Below, piece by piece: positions 1-8,088 of a stretch of DNA of 41,385 bases. This DNA comes from Verrucomicrobiaceae bacterium. GTDB taxonomy: Bacteria > Pseudomonadota > Gammaproteobacteria > Pseudomonadales > CAMLJR01. Both the position numbers and the translations under genes were made by a program. The notes below the pieces were generated by a model. It was not told the origin of the DNA and searched no databases. It saw only the letters and a list, made by a program, of their open reading frames with translations. Every line of letters begins with the position of its first letter. Position 1 is the first letter of the stretch. The stretch spans positions 1 to 41,385 of the forward strand of contig JAQGNY010000055.1 of NCBI GenBank assembly GCA_028293825.1, in the 5' to 3' direction.

Positions 1-1
1 T

Positions 2-265
2 TCATTAGCGGACGGCGCCGTTATTTACGACATTAACAGCGATTACGTTATTGTGCGACGGGGCGAGCAAATGGAGAAATTGCCATTGCATGCTGGCGAC
101 CCCGTGGTCTATACAGCGACCCGCCACAGCACCGCTAAAGACACAGTGGTTGAGACTACTCCCCAATTACAGCCGGCCACTTCCTCAACCCCTGTCACAG
201 CACAAACAGTCTATAAAGGCTTGGAAGATCGCTTAGCTATGATTCGTCAAAATAAGAGTTCTTAG
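2..265 (+). CDS. gspC: Type II secretion protein GspC, C-terminal fragment (5' end outside window)
   Basis: This is an open frame entering from the left edge and ending at TAG 263-265. Its first visible residues (ADGAVIYDINSDYVIVRRG) look like the end of the GspC homology-region domain, the inner-membrane/periplasmic part that contacts the GspD secretin. After it comes a Thr/Pro-rich linker and a charged helical tail, VYKGLEDRLAMIRQNKSS. The identification rests mainly on context, since gspD and gspE follow directly in the canonical C-D-E order. The N-terminal membrane segment is outside the window. There is no visible PDZ domain after the homology region, so the tail replaces it or the protein is a short GspC/XcpP type. 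The tail is repeated almost residue for residue in the 98-aa protein at the end of this operon. Confidence 0.75.
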   Translation, partial: SLADGAVIYDINSDYVIVRRGEQMEKLPLHAGDPVVYTATRHSTAKDTVVETTPQLQPATSSTPVTAQTVYKGLEDRLAMIRQNKSS

Positions 266-297
266 ATATTTTAAAAAAAAAGTAGTTCGCGACGCTC

Positions 298-2436
298 TTG
301 CTTCGTTGCGTTAGATATTCAAGCTTGCCTGACCGGACAACGACGTTGATTGCTTTAAAGTATTTTAATAATTTCAAAAAAACCAAATCGTTTCAGCTGC
401 TCCAAAGAAGAGTTTTAAATACTGCAGTGTTGTGCCTCGGTATTGGCGGAAATTTTTCGTTGTGTGCAACGGCCGATCCCATCGCGCCTCCACCAATTCC
501 TACAACGACGTCACCTGCAAACCCAAACGGTGAGCAAATCACACTCGCGCTTGAAAATGCCGATATCAAAGAATTAATTCGTTGGGCGGCAGAGCACATC
601 AATAAAAACATTATTTTGCATCCGGATGTAAAGGGTCAAGTCACCGTCATTTCCGGCTCACCCCTTACGCGCGATCAAGCGTATGAAGTATTTTTATCGA
701 CACTGCAAGCGTATGGATATGCGGTCGTAGAAAGTAATGGCGTATTGCAAGTTGTTCCCACCGAAGTAGCCAACCAAACCAGCGTGCCCGTGTTGGAAAA
801 AGGCAAAACACATTCCGGCGAAGACGTCGTCGTTCAAATTGTTAAAACCAATAATATCGCTGCGACACAACTCGCCAATTTATTGAAACCGATGTTGCCG
901 GCATCAGCGTTGCTCACACCGTATTCCGACAGCAATTTATTATTAATCAGTGCACGCGCCAATCAGATCGAACGTCTACGCGCCATCATTGCTCGACTCG
1001 ATCAAGGCGGCGGGACCGATATTGATATGCTTACTTTAGATTTTGCGCGAGCGAAAGATGTCGTGCAAATTATTAACACGTTGCTGAATAAAGGCGGTAC
1101 ACAAGCGAGCAGTGGCGCAGGCAACTTTACGCTCACAGTGGACGAGCGCAGCAACAGCGTATTAATGAGCGGCGACTCGATAGTGCGCCAACAAGTACGC
1201 AGCTTGATCGAGCGACTCGATAAACCTAAAAGTGGTGAAGGCAATACGCAAGTGCTGTTTGTGCGCTTTGCTGCGGCAGAAACATTGGCCCCTATTTTAC
1301 AGGGCGTAAGCAGCAGCTTTTTAAAGGGCGATAAAGATCAAGCCAGCGCCAATATCGATACCAAGATTGAAGTGAGTAAAGAAAATAATGCGTTGATTAT
1401 TACCGCCGCACCAGCATTGCAAGAAGTGCTTCGCGGCGTTATCCGTCAATTGGATGTGCGTCGACCACAGGTCATCGTCGAAGCCATCATCGTCGAAGTG
1501 AACGACGACATTCTTAATAATATCGGTGTGCAATGGAATTCCGGTGTACCTGGTAGCAATGGTGTCTTTGCGGGCGCTAGTACTTTCGCCGACGGAACAT
1601 CGACGCCGACGCCGCCGGGATTGGGTGCAGGGTTAACACTGGGCTTCTATCACAGCGGTGATTTACGCGGATTGATTCGTGCGCTGAAATCCAACACGTC
1701 GGCGAATTTATTATCGACGCCCACCATCGTCGCGCTCGACAACGAAGCCGCACAAATTTTGGTGGGCTCGAACGTACCGTTTATTACGGGCCAATCGACG
1801 AGCGCAGCTTCTTCAACAACTACACCCTTTCAGACGATTGAACGCAAAGACATTGGCGTTACGCTGAAAGTAAAACCGCGTATTAACGATGACAGCTCCA
1901 TCACCATGGAAGTGGATCAAACCGTAGAGAGCATTGCGCCCAGTAATTCGAAAGCAGCCGATATCGTTACCAACAAACGCAATGTCACTACCCGGGTACT
2001 GATTGAAAACGATCAAGTGTTGGTATTGGGTGGACTCTTGCAAAACGATATTACCGATCAACAATCCAAGGTACCGTTGCTCGGCGATTTGCCTATCATT
2101 GGCCGTGCATTTCGCAGCACCAATACCGAGGTCACTAAAAAGAATTTAATGGTATTTATTCATCCGCGTATTTTGGCCACAGCGGATGATGCGCGCGCAT
2201 TGTCTTCCGATCGCTATCAAAATATTCGCGGCAAACAACAGCGCTTAAATCAAAATTTAGATCGCATTTTTATTCCAGAAAGTGCACCGCTGTTGCCGGC
2301 CATTGATAATACGGCCACACCGAAAGCGCCTGTACCGGCCGCCAGCGCGTCACCGGCGACACCAATGGCAGAGACAACGAATACAGCCGCAGCATCGGTC
2401 GTGCCGACTTCGGCGACCGCTCCTGCGGTTCAGTAA
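298..2436 (+). CDS. gspD: Type II secretion secretin GspD
   Basis: GspD is the outer-membrane secretin that forms the exit channel of the type II system. Visible are the N0 domain (LENADIKELIRWAAEHINKN and on), then N1-N3 repeats with the VxQIxx pattern, then the secretin core with the late motif VPLLGDLPIIGRAFRS near residue 600, and a Pro/Ala-rich C-terminal tail of about 50 residues. The length of about 700 aa fits the family. The start is uncertain. The frame is open only after a stop at 283-285, there is no ATG or GTG before the signal-peptide region, and TTG codons at 298, 325 or 346 are the candidates. I give the longest. A basic stretch (KKTKSFQLLQRR) followed by a hydrophobic run would then serve as the signal peptide. 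The gene ends one base before gspE. Confidence 0.93.
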   Translation: MLRCVRYSSLPDRTTTLIALKYFNNFKKTKSFQLLQRRVLNTAVLCLGIGGNFSLCATADPIAPPPIPTTTSPANPNGEQITLALENADIKELIRWAAEHINKNIILHPDVKGQVTVISGSPLTRDQAYEVFLSTLQAYGYAVVESNGVLQVVPTEVANQTSVPVLEKGKTHSGEDVVVQIVKTNNIAATQLANLLKPMLPASALLTPYSDSNLLLISARANQIERLRAIIARLDQGGGTDIDMLTLDFARAKDVVQIINTLLNKGGTQASSGAGNFTLTVDERSNSVLMSGDSIVRQQVRSLIERLDKPKSGEGNTQVLFVRFAAAETLAPILQGVSSSFLKGDKDQASANIDTKIEVSKENNALIITAAPALQEVLRGVIRQLDVRRPQVIVEAIIVEVNDDILNNIGVQWNSGVPGSNGVFAGASTFADGTSTPTPPGLGAGLTLGFYHSGDLRGLIRALKSNTSANLLSTPTIVALDNEAAQILVGSNVPFITGQSTSAASSTTTPFQTIERKDIGVTLKVKPRINDDSSITMEVDQTVESIAPSNSKAADIVTNKRNVTTRVLIENDQVLVLGGLLQNDITDQQSKVPLLGDLPIIGRAFRSTNTEVTKKNLMVFIHPRILATADDARALSSDRYQNIRGKQQRLNQNLDRIFIPESAPLLPAIDNTATPKAPVPAASASPATPMAETTNTAAASVVPTSATAPAVQ

Positions 2437-4011
2437 ATGGCCGCGCTAGAGATCAACAATGCAGACGTGAACACGTCGGTGCCGTACGCGTTTGCCAAAC
2501 GTTTTCGTTTGGTTGTCGCTGAGCGGCCAGCGAGCACGTTAGACGATACCGATACGGCAATCACTTCAACCGCACTGCGAATCCTCATTACAGAACGCAC
2601 ACCACCGGAAGCACTGCTCGAAATTCGTCGCTTCCTCGCTTGCCCGGTCGTCTTTGATCTCACCGATGAGCCCACGCTTGATGCGGCCATCATGTTTACC
2701 TATGAGCGCAAAACCGGTGCTGCACAGCAAGCGGCCACGGATGCCGACGAAACGCTTGATCTGACGCGGCTAGCCGAACTCACACCGACCAGCGAAGACT
2801 TGCTCGAAAAAGATGACGACTCACCGATCATTCGTTTGATCAACGCCATGCTCAGCGAAGCATTGCGCGAAGGCGCGTCCGATATTCATATCGAGACGTT
2901 TGAAACGCGCGTCGCCGTGCGCTTTCGGGTCGATGGCGTACTGCGCAGTATTCTTGAACCGCAGCGTGCTTTAGCGCAGCTGTTAGTTTCACGCATCAAG
3001 GTGATGGCACGGCTCGATATCGCTGAAAAACGACTGCCGCAAGACGGGCGCATTTCACTGCGTATCGGCAATCGCGAAGTCGATGTACGGGTGTCGACGA
3101 TTCCTACGCGTCACGGCGAACGGGTGGTAATGCGTTTGTTGGAAAAAAATACCGATCGCATTGATCTCAGCGTGCTCGGTATGTCGGACACTGATTTAGT
3201 CACACTGCGCCAATTAATTACACGCCCCCACGGCGTTGTCCTTGTGACGGGACCCACCGGCTCCGGTAAAAGCACAACCCTATACGCGGGATTAAGTGCG
3301 CTCAATGATGGCTCGCGTAATATTTTAACCATCGAAGACCCCATCGAATATGACGTGGAAGGAGTGGGTCAAACACAGGTTAACGCGAAGGCAGGAATGA
3401 GTTTCGCGCGCGGCTTGCGGGCCATTTTGCGCCAAGACCCCGACATCGTCATGATCGGGGAAATACGCGATACGGAAACAGCGGACATTGCGATCCAAGC
3501 AAGCTTAACCGGCCATTTGGTGTTATCGACTCTACACACGAACACCGCCATTGGTGCAGTCACACGTTTACTTGATATGGGGGTCGAGCCGTTTTTATTG
3601 TCATCCAGTCTCGCTGGATTAATTGCGCAGCGTCTGGTGCGGCAGCTATGTCTCGCGTGTAAACAGCCCTACGAAGCGGATGACGCAACGCGAACCTTAT
3701 TGCGTAGTGAAACTATCGATACAGTCAATGCCGACGTCTGTGCTCCTGCACAAAGAGCTCCGTTAGTTCTTTATAAAGCAGTGGGCTGCTCCGAGTGCCA
3801 TGGCCTGGGTTATCGCGGACGTACTGGTGTCTACGAAATTATTTCAGTTGATGAAGCCTTACGAACGCTTATCCATACCGGGGCCGGAGAACAAGCCTTA
3901 ACGCAACGCGCCCGTATGACGAGCACCGATATGCTGCAGGACGGCATCAATAAAATTAAAGCCGGCATTACCTCTGTCGATGAAGTGTTGCGAGTTATTC
4001 ATGCGCACTGA
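2437..4011 (+). CDS. gspE: Type II secretion cytoplasmic ATPase GspE
   Basis: GspE is the hexameric cytoplasmic ATPase that powers pseudopilus assembly. The sequence shows an N-terminal region of about 130 residues (N1E-like), the N2 region (SDIHIETF), Walker A GPTGSGKST starting near residue 272, the Asp box (IEDPIEY), Walker B (DPDIVMIGEIRD), the His box (TLHTNTA) and a tetracysteine zinc site (CLAC and CSEC). The 524-aa length is normal. The ATG follows the gspD stop with no gap, which implies translational coupling. The stop lies inside or next to the start of gspL. GspF, which normally follows GspE, is absent here and is replaced by gspL. Confidence 0.97.
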   Translation: MAALEINNADVNTSVPYAFAKRFRLVVAERPASTLDDTDTAITSTALRILITERTPPEALLEIRRFLACPVVFDLTDEPTLDAAIMFTYERKTGAAQQAATDADETLDLTRLAELTPTSEDLLEKDDDSPIIRLINAMLSEALREGASDIHIETFETRVAVRFRVDGVLRSILEPQRALAQLLVSRIKVMARLDIAEKRLPQDGRISLRIGNREVDVRVSTIPTRHGERVVMRLLEKNTDRIDLSVLGMSDTDLVTLRQLITRPHGVVLVTGPTGSGKSTTLYAGLSALNDGSRNILTIEDPIEYDVEGVGQTQVNAKAGMSFARGLRAILRQDPDIVMIGEIRDTETADIAIQASLTGHLVLSTLHTNTAIGAVTRLLDMGVEPFLLSSSLAGLIAQRLVRQLCLACKQPYEADDATRTLLRSETIDTVNADVCAPAQRAPLVLYKAVGCSECHGLGYRGRTGVYEIISVDEALRTLIHTGAGEQALTQRARMTSTDMLQDGINKIKAGITSVDEVLRVIHAH

Positions 4012-5317
4012 AATGCCATCCATTTTTTTATATTGGCAACACGCCGATCAGCCCTTAATTGTCGATGCGCTTGCGTGGGCAATGACCGATCAACACCTTA
4101 TTTTGCAAAGCGGGCTGGGCTTAGATTCGCTGATTCAGCAGATTAATACTTTAAATAATCCAGCGCTTTCACTATCGAATAACAGCAGTCACGGTAACTT
4201 GGCCATTACGCTAATCGTGCCTGCAGAAACCGTTTTAATAAATTCTGTTTCAGTTCCTTCATCTAAATTGCAGCATATCCGTGCTGCAGTACCGCACCTT
4301 GTCGAAGACTGGAGTGCAGCAGAAATTGAGACATTGCACATTGCCACAGCCTCTCGTGCAGACAACGGCAAAGTTCCCATAGCGGCTATTAGTAAGGAAT
4401 TATTAACTCACTGGTTAGCCGCTCTGGAAACAGCCGGTCTGCGCTGTGAGCAAATATATATCGATGCACTGCTACTGCCCTCCTCTTTCGATACGCTCGC
4501 ACTGTTCGTTGATAAAAATAGAATTTTGTTGCGATGGGCTGCGCACAATGCCGGTGCGATTAATATCGACTCGCTTGAGCCTCTACTGAGGTCTTTGTTA
4601 AAGCACGGCGACATACGCAAAATTCAATGGAGTGCTGAGGCCGCGACCGATGTAACGGTTTTAGAACGAGTACAAACGCTGCTAGCTGACTTACAGCATC
4701 GACATGAAATCACCGTTGATCGCGATCACGCCGTTACCACTTTCTGGCAGTTACTCAGTAAAAAAACTATTGGCGGTGGCTTACCACTCATCAATCTTCG
4801 CCAAGGTGTTTTTGCTGTACCTGATAGGCATCAAGCATCGTGGCGACGCTGGCGGCCGACCGTGCTAGTGGCGAGTTTTTTTGCGGTGGCGATTTTTATG
4901 TTGAACGCTATCGGCGGGATCGTATTGAATCACCGTGCCAGCATTGCGCATGCTCAAAATGAAGCGCTCTATCGAGAGCTATTTCCGCAAGACCAGCGGC
5001 TGGTTAATGTGGCGCAGCAGTTCCGCGCCCATTTAGCCACGGCCTCGAACGATGGCCACGCTCCGTTTTTACTCCTATTTAGTCAACTGGCTGAGACCAT
5101 TAAAAACAACAATACCGAACCACCGCTTCAATTGCGCTCGCTGGTTTTCGATGCGGCCACCGGCGTCTTACAAGTTGAGTTAGTCACACCCAATATTCAA
5201 ACGCTGGATACCTTGCAGAAACAACTCAGCGCGCAGCATTTACGCAGTAAGGTGATTTCCGCCATTAAAGAAAACGGCTCTCTGATCGGTCGTCTCAGCA
5301 TCGTGAGTGGTGCTTAA
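4001..5317 (+). CDS. gspL: Type II secretion protein GspL
   Basis: GspL is the bitopic inner-membrane protein that holds the GspE ATPase at the membrane and partners with GspM. The N-terminal cytoplasmic actin-like part contains the family pattern LIVPAETVLINSVSVP followed by LPHLVEDW-like residues. The pattern INLRQGVFAV precedes one transmembrane segment (about residues 285-310, VLVASFFAVAIFMLNAIGGI), and a ferredoxin-like periplasmic domain follows. The start is uncertain. ATG 4001 overlaps the end of gspE by 11 bases and ATG 4013 is just after the gspE stop; neither has a strong ribosome site. A TTG at 3980 would give a longer overlap. gspM starts two bases after the stop. Confidence 0.9.
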   Translation: MRTEMPSIFLYWQHADQPLIVDALAWAMTDQHLILQSGLGLDSLIQQINTLNNPALSLSNNSSHGNLAITLIVPAETVLINSVSVPSSKLQHIRAAVPHLVEDWSAAEIETLHIATASRADNGKVPIAAISKELLTHWLAALETAGLRCEQIYIDALLLPSSFDTLALFVDKNRILLRWAAHNAGAINIDSLEPLLRSLLKHGDIRKIQWSAEAATDVTVLERVQTLLADLQHRHEITVDRDHAVTTFWQLLSKKTIGGGLPLINLRQGVFAVPDRHQASWRRWRPTVLVASFFAVAIFMLNAIGGIVLNHRASIAHAQNEALYRELFPQDQRLVNVAQQFRAHLATASNDGHAPFLLLFSQLAETIKNNNTEPPLQLRSLVFDAATGVLQVELVTPNIQTLDTLQKQLSAQHLRSKVISAIKENGSLIGRLSIVSGA

Positions 5318-5319
5318 TC

Positions 5320-5823
5320 ATGATTTATCAAAAGCTACAACATATAGAGCGACTGAATAAATGGTATCAGCTGCGCTCTGAGCGCGAGCGCAAGCAGCTT
5401 CTCATCGTATTTATTGTAGTGGTAGCGCTGGTGCTTCCCTTTACGCTAATTAAATCGGCGTGGGATTTTGCACAGCATGCACGCACGGGACTCGACAACG
5501 AACAAGCCCTTACCAGCTTAATTCAAAGCCACGCGGATGAAATCCGCGCGCTAAACACTGCACGCCAAGCAAAAACGGGGCAAGACACGTCATTGTTAGC
5601 GCTGGCCTCGAAAACAGCTATCGATCACGAATTGACGTTGGAGCGTTTCGAGCCCGGCCCTGATGGAAAGTTAGCGGTGTGGTTAACCGATACTGAATTT
5701 AGCAAATTGCTCGATTGGTTAAATCAAATAACACAGCAATACGATGTGCAAATTAATCGCATTGCACTAAACCAATCGCCAACACCCGGTAAGGTTGAAG
5801 TACAGCTGATATTGCGGCAATAA
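5320..5823 (+). CDS. gspM: Type II secretion protein GspM
   Basis: This is a 167-aa protein with a short basic cytoplasmic N-terminus, one transmembrane helix (LLIVFIVVVALVLPFTLI, about residues 27-45), a helical stretch and a small periplasmic alpha/beta domain. This is the architecture and size of GspM, the inner-membrane assembly-platform protein that dimerises with GspL. The position right after gspL supports it, and the tightly spaced junctions (2 bases upstream, 1 base downstream) place it in one transcription unit. Primary sequence conservation in this family is low, so the call rests on architecture and context. Confidence 0.85.
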   Translation: MIYQKLQHIERLNKWYQLRSERERKQLLIVFIVVVALVLPFTLIKSAWDFAQHARTGLDNEQALTSLIQSHADEIRALNTARQAKTGQDTSLLALASKTAIDHELTLERFEPGPDGKLAVWLTDTEFSKLLDWLNQITQQYDVQINRIALNQSPTPGKVEVQLILRQ

Positions 5824-5824
5824 G

Positions 5825-6121
5825 ATGGTCAATTCAAAAAAACAGGAGAGCACGGTGAGGACTCAAAAATTAATCACGATTGGCGTGGCCATTATTGTCA
5901 TTGCGGGCATCGCGTTTATCGCCAACAACGCATTTTATATTTACCACCATCCGTTAGCATCGACGAATAACGTACAAGAAAGCGCCGGAGGTACTGCAAC
6001 AACAACCTCTGCGCAACGCGCCGCGGCGCCGAGTATGCCGCAAGATAAAGAACATGCTGTTGTTTATAAAGAGCTGGAGGAGCGACTTAAAGTGATCCGC
6101 GAGAATCAAAGAAAACCCTAA
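5825..6121 (+). CDS. Small membrane protein with a GspC-like C-terminal tail, last gene of the T2SS operon
   Basis: This is a 98-aa protein with one transmembrane helix at about residues 16-37 (LITIGVAIIVIAGIAFIANN), a low-complexity Ser/Thr/Ala/Pro linker, and a charged helix VYKELEERLKVIRENQ. That helix closely matches the GspC tail VYKGLEDRLAMIRQNK in this same operon. The gene therefore looks like a GspC without its homology-region domain: membrane anchor, linker and tail only. It occupies the place where gspN sits in other operons but shows no resemblance to GspN. A role in binding the same partner as GspC, or in regulating assembly, is inference. No clear terminator follows the stop. 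Confidence 0.75.
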   Translation: MVNSKKQESTVRTQKLITIGVAIIVIAGIAFIANNAFYIYHHPLASTNNVQESAGGTATTTSAQRAAAPSMPQDKEHAVVYKELEERLKVIRENQRKP

Positions 6122-6181
6122 AAACGATAGAAAAATTGATACTTTCGACGTCGCAATGCAAGGTGTTGGATTATGCATCCA

Positions 6182-6281
6182 ATTGACCCAGCTAATAGAA
6201 TAATGCCGGAATGCACTGACCCGCTGGCATCGAATTAATCTATTGATCCAGCGACTTTTAAATGTTGCCCACTGGGTCAAT
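6182..6281. repeat. Array of TTGACCCAGC-like motifs, three direct and one inverted
   Basis: Copies are TTGACCCAGC at 6183-6192, CTGACCCGCT at 6216-6225, TTGATCCAGC at 6243-6252 and, on the other strand, TTGACCCAGT at 6271-6280. The outer two form a perfect 10-base inverted repeat, ATTGACCCAG (6182-6191) and CTGGGTCAAT (6272-6281). Start-to-start spacing is about 33, 27 and 28 bases, near three helical turns. Just before it lies TTGGAT-TATGC-ATCCAA (6167-6183). Regularly spaced motifs at the edge of a recombinase module could be protein-binding sites for the recombinases or a repressor; this is inference. Confidence 0.5.
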
Positions 6282-6401
6282 GCCCCTTGGAAACGTGGGA
6301 TCAAATACTCTCGGCAATCAACAATCAAGGGGCCAGACATAAAATGCTCATTCGATCGCAACGACGTTCAAGCGAACATTCGCCTGTTAGTGTCACGGTG
6401 C

Positions 6402-6548
6402 CTGGGAAAAGGTTCCAGCGCGGGCAGAGAAGAGCGGCAAGAGGGCTTATCAATAGAATATGCCCGTTGCTTTTAGGGGCGAGAGATAATCGATAGCAGG
6501 AGCTCAGTCTTCCTTCGTGTATTGAAGAAGGGACTCGCCCCCGGGGGC
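6402..6548. other. Cluster of GC-rich hairpins, candidate structured RNA or folded recombination site
   Basis: Four pairings lie next to each other: CTGG(G)AA-AAGG-TTCCAG at 6402-6418; GGGC..GCCC with further internal pairs at about 6443-6465; an 8-base perfect stem GGGGCGAG (6476-6483) with CTCGCCCC (6534-6541) enclosing a 50-base loop that has its own small CTTC/GAAG hairpin; and the 12-base palindrome GCCCCCGGGGGC (6537-6548), which competes with the long stem. The local GC content is clearly higher than in the recombinase genes next to it. No known RNA family is recognised and the strand is undetermined. Confidence 0.3.
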
Positions 6549-6602
6549 ATGCTTGCGCAGAGGTCACACCGGGAGCACTCATTGTCTATTATAGCGTCAA
6601 GT

Positions 6603-6634
6603 GTTGAGACCGTCCAAAACTGATGGTCATCAAC
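6603..6634. other. Hairpin downstream of the recombinase operon, possible weak terminator
   Basis: GTTGAGACC (6603-6611) pairs with GGTCATCAAC (6625-6634) through nine base pairs with one bulged A, around a 13-base loop. It lies about 85 bases beyond the stop of the last recombinase gene. There is no T-tract on either side, so a classical intrinsic terminator is not supported. Confidence 0.25.
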
Positions 6635-6717
6635 AGTGGCGAGTTTGAAGCGGTATTAGTGACTGTTTTCATTGAATACGCTGACTTTGATTAAGGTACA
6701 TTAGCCGCAAGGCTTCT

Positions 6718-8088
6718 TTATGACTCAACTGAAACCTTGGCCAACGCCTCCATATATCGAAGAGTGACATCACTAATTTGGGCAGAGACTTCTGGATCGA
6801 CGGAGTCAGTATTCCGAACGCTGGAGCATAATGACTGAAGAGTTCTAAACAGTGCATCAGCTTCAAAGCGATGTGACAGCTTCGCATCGACCGCATTCCA
6901 AATACCGATTTCATTAAACGCTAAATCTACATAACCCCAGAGACTGTCAATTGACTTATGCCCCGTCAGTGAAGCCACATTGGTTAATATAGTGGTGGTA
7001 ATATCGATTGGTATTTTTCGATCTTGATATGCCCGGAATCGCTCAGCTACCTGGATAGTAATCCAACGGTGGCGCAGCATGTGTGCGGTTGCCGGCTGCG
7101 CTATATGAGCGGTTTTTCTTAATCGCGCAATATCCTGGGTTATTGTTTCAGAATTTAATATCTCCCCCCGAATTGTTAAAAATAACCACTGCGGCTCCTC
7201 TGAAATTATGCCAAGCGATAATAATCGATTAACCAGCATAGCGCGCTGAGTTTCAATGAACGAAAGTGCAGCATCCACTGTCGCTTCCGGTACCGGTACC
7301 AATCTTAAAAATTCGTCAACTCGCTTAGCCGTGCGCAAAACCAATCGCCCGCTGTCTTTAGCCTGCAGGATATCATTCACAGTGAGCATCGATGCTTCTG
7401 AACGCCTACAACCCGTATCAGCTAAAATACCAAGAAGAACCCGCATTCTTAATTGCACATAACGTGATTTTGCTAACTGGTCACATGCATCGAGTAGCTG
7501 CAAGAAAATCGTTCTGCCCATCGGCAAAACGTCTTTTGGCACATCGCGCGGCGCCATACTGCCATGCCATAAATAACGTGACACACGCCCTTTTTTTTGT
7601 AACTTTCTCTCCTCTACAACAATAAGTGGATTCATAAAATGAGAACCTACGAGTATTTGCTCTTCGGGCAGGCGAAAGCGCTGGTACCAAGTTAGAAAAG
7701 AAATCGCACGACCAATAAGTTTATTAATCTGTCGGCCGGCTCTTTTTCGCTGAAAATCATATCGCCTATGAGGCTCACCCTCTAACCAATTTCGGAACTC
7801 GTAAAGCACTCCATCATCGACTTCGAAAAATGTTGCCTGCTTCAGTGATAAATAGTTACAAAAAACACTAAGCTGGCTCGCGTAGGTATTCACCGTTTGC
7901 AAAGCAGCGCCCCTCTTAAAAAGAGAAATTATGTACATTGAAGGAAACCAATTGACCGTCCCATCTGGCCGCAGCAGCACCCGTAAACCAAAGGCATTTC
8001 TAGTCTTCGAAAGTAAGCTGCCTTCATAAATCGCAATATCACAATCCGCAGATGCAGAAACCCAAGATTTAGCTTTTTGCCTTCTCAA
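6718..8088 (-). CDS. Tyrosine recombinase, 456 aa (fourth gene of module)
   Basis: This is a site-specific DNA recombinase with a complete catalytic set by my count: Arg228 in GCRRSEA, a candidate Lys255 in the following beta-hairpin (TAKR), His336 and Arg339 in HMLRHRW, His377 in GHKS and nucleophile Tyr386 in WGYVDLA. The His-to-Tyr spacing of 9 is typical. An N-terminal core-binding (SAM-like) domain spans about residues 45-135. About 65 residues follow the tyrosine, longer than in minimal integrases. Size and completeness recall Tn554 TnpA or the GmtY recombinase of gamma-mobile-trio islands, but which it is closer to cannot be decided by eye. Its ATG overlaps the stop of the upstream 177-aa gene by four bases (ATGA type), so translation is probably coupled. 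Confidence 0.88.
   Translation of the reverse strand: MRRQKAKSWVSASADCDIAIYEGSLLSKTRNAFGLRVLLRPDGTVNWFPSMYIISLFKRGAALQTVNTYASQLSVFCNYLSLKQATFFEVDDGVLYEFRNWLEGEPHRRYDFQRKRAGRQINKLIGRAISFLTWYQRFRLPEEQILVGSHFMNPLIVVEERKLQKKGRVSRYLWHGSMAPRDVPKDVLPMGRTIFLQLLDACDQLAKSRYVQLRMRVLLGILADTGCRRSEASMLTVNDILQAKDSGRLVLRTAKRVDEFLRLVPVPEATVDAALSFIETQRAMLVNRLLSLGIISEEPQWLFLTIRGEILNSETITQDIARLRKTAHIAQPATAHMLRHRWITIQVAERFRAYQDRKIPIDITTTILTNVASLTGHKSIDSLWGYVDLAFNEIGIWNAVDAKLSHRFEADALFRTLQSLCSSVRNTDSVDPEVSAQISDVTLRYMEALAKVSVES

Larger units (their letters stand above)
6122..6717. other. 596-base non-coding stretch between the T2SS operon and the recombinase module
   Basis: No convincing gene is present on either strand; the open frames here have no family resemblance. 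The stretch holds a repeated TTGACCCAGC-like motif (6182-6281), a cluster of GC-rich hairpins (6402-6548), a further hairpin (6603-6634) and a sequence at 6689-6696 that recurs inverted beyond the far end of the recombinase genes. I looked for the missing 3' third of radC here on the minus strand and did not find it. The stretch probably contains either the left end of the mobile element or its internal regulatory and recombination sites. Confidence 0.6.

Noticed and set aside
6170-6190. Hairpin TTGGAT-TATGC-ATCCAA as terminator of the T2SS operon
   Set aside because: Short stem and no T-run after it; it merges into the repeated-motif array instead.
6122-6717. Possible radC 3' remnant or short genes left of the recombinases
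   Set aside because: No frame shows radC-like residues after the HNH motif, and the open frames have no family features; treated as non-coding.
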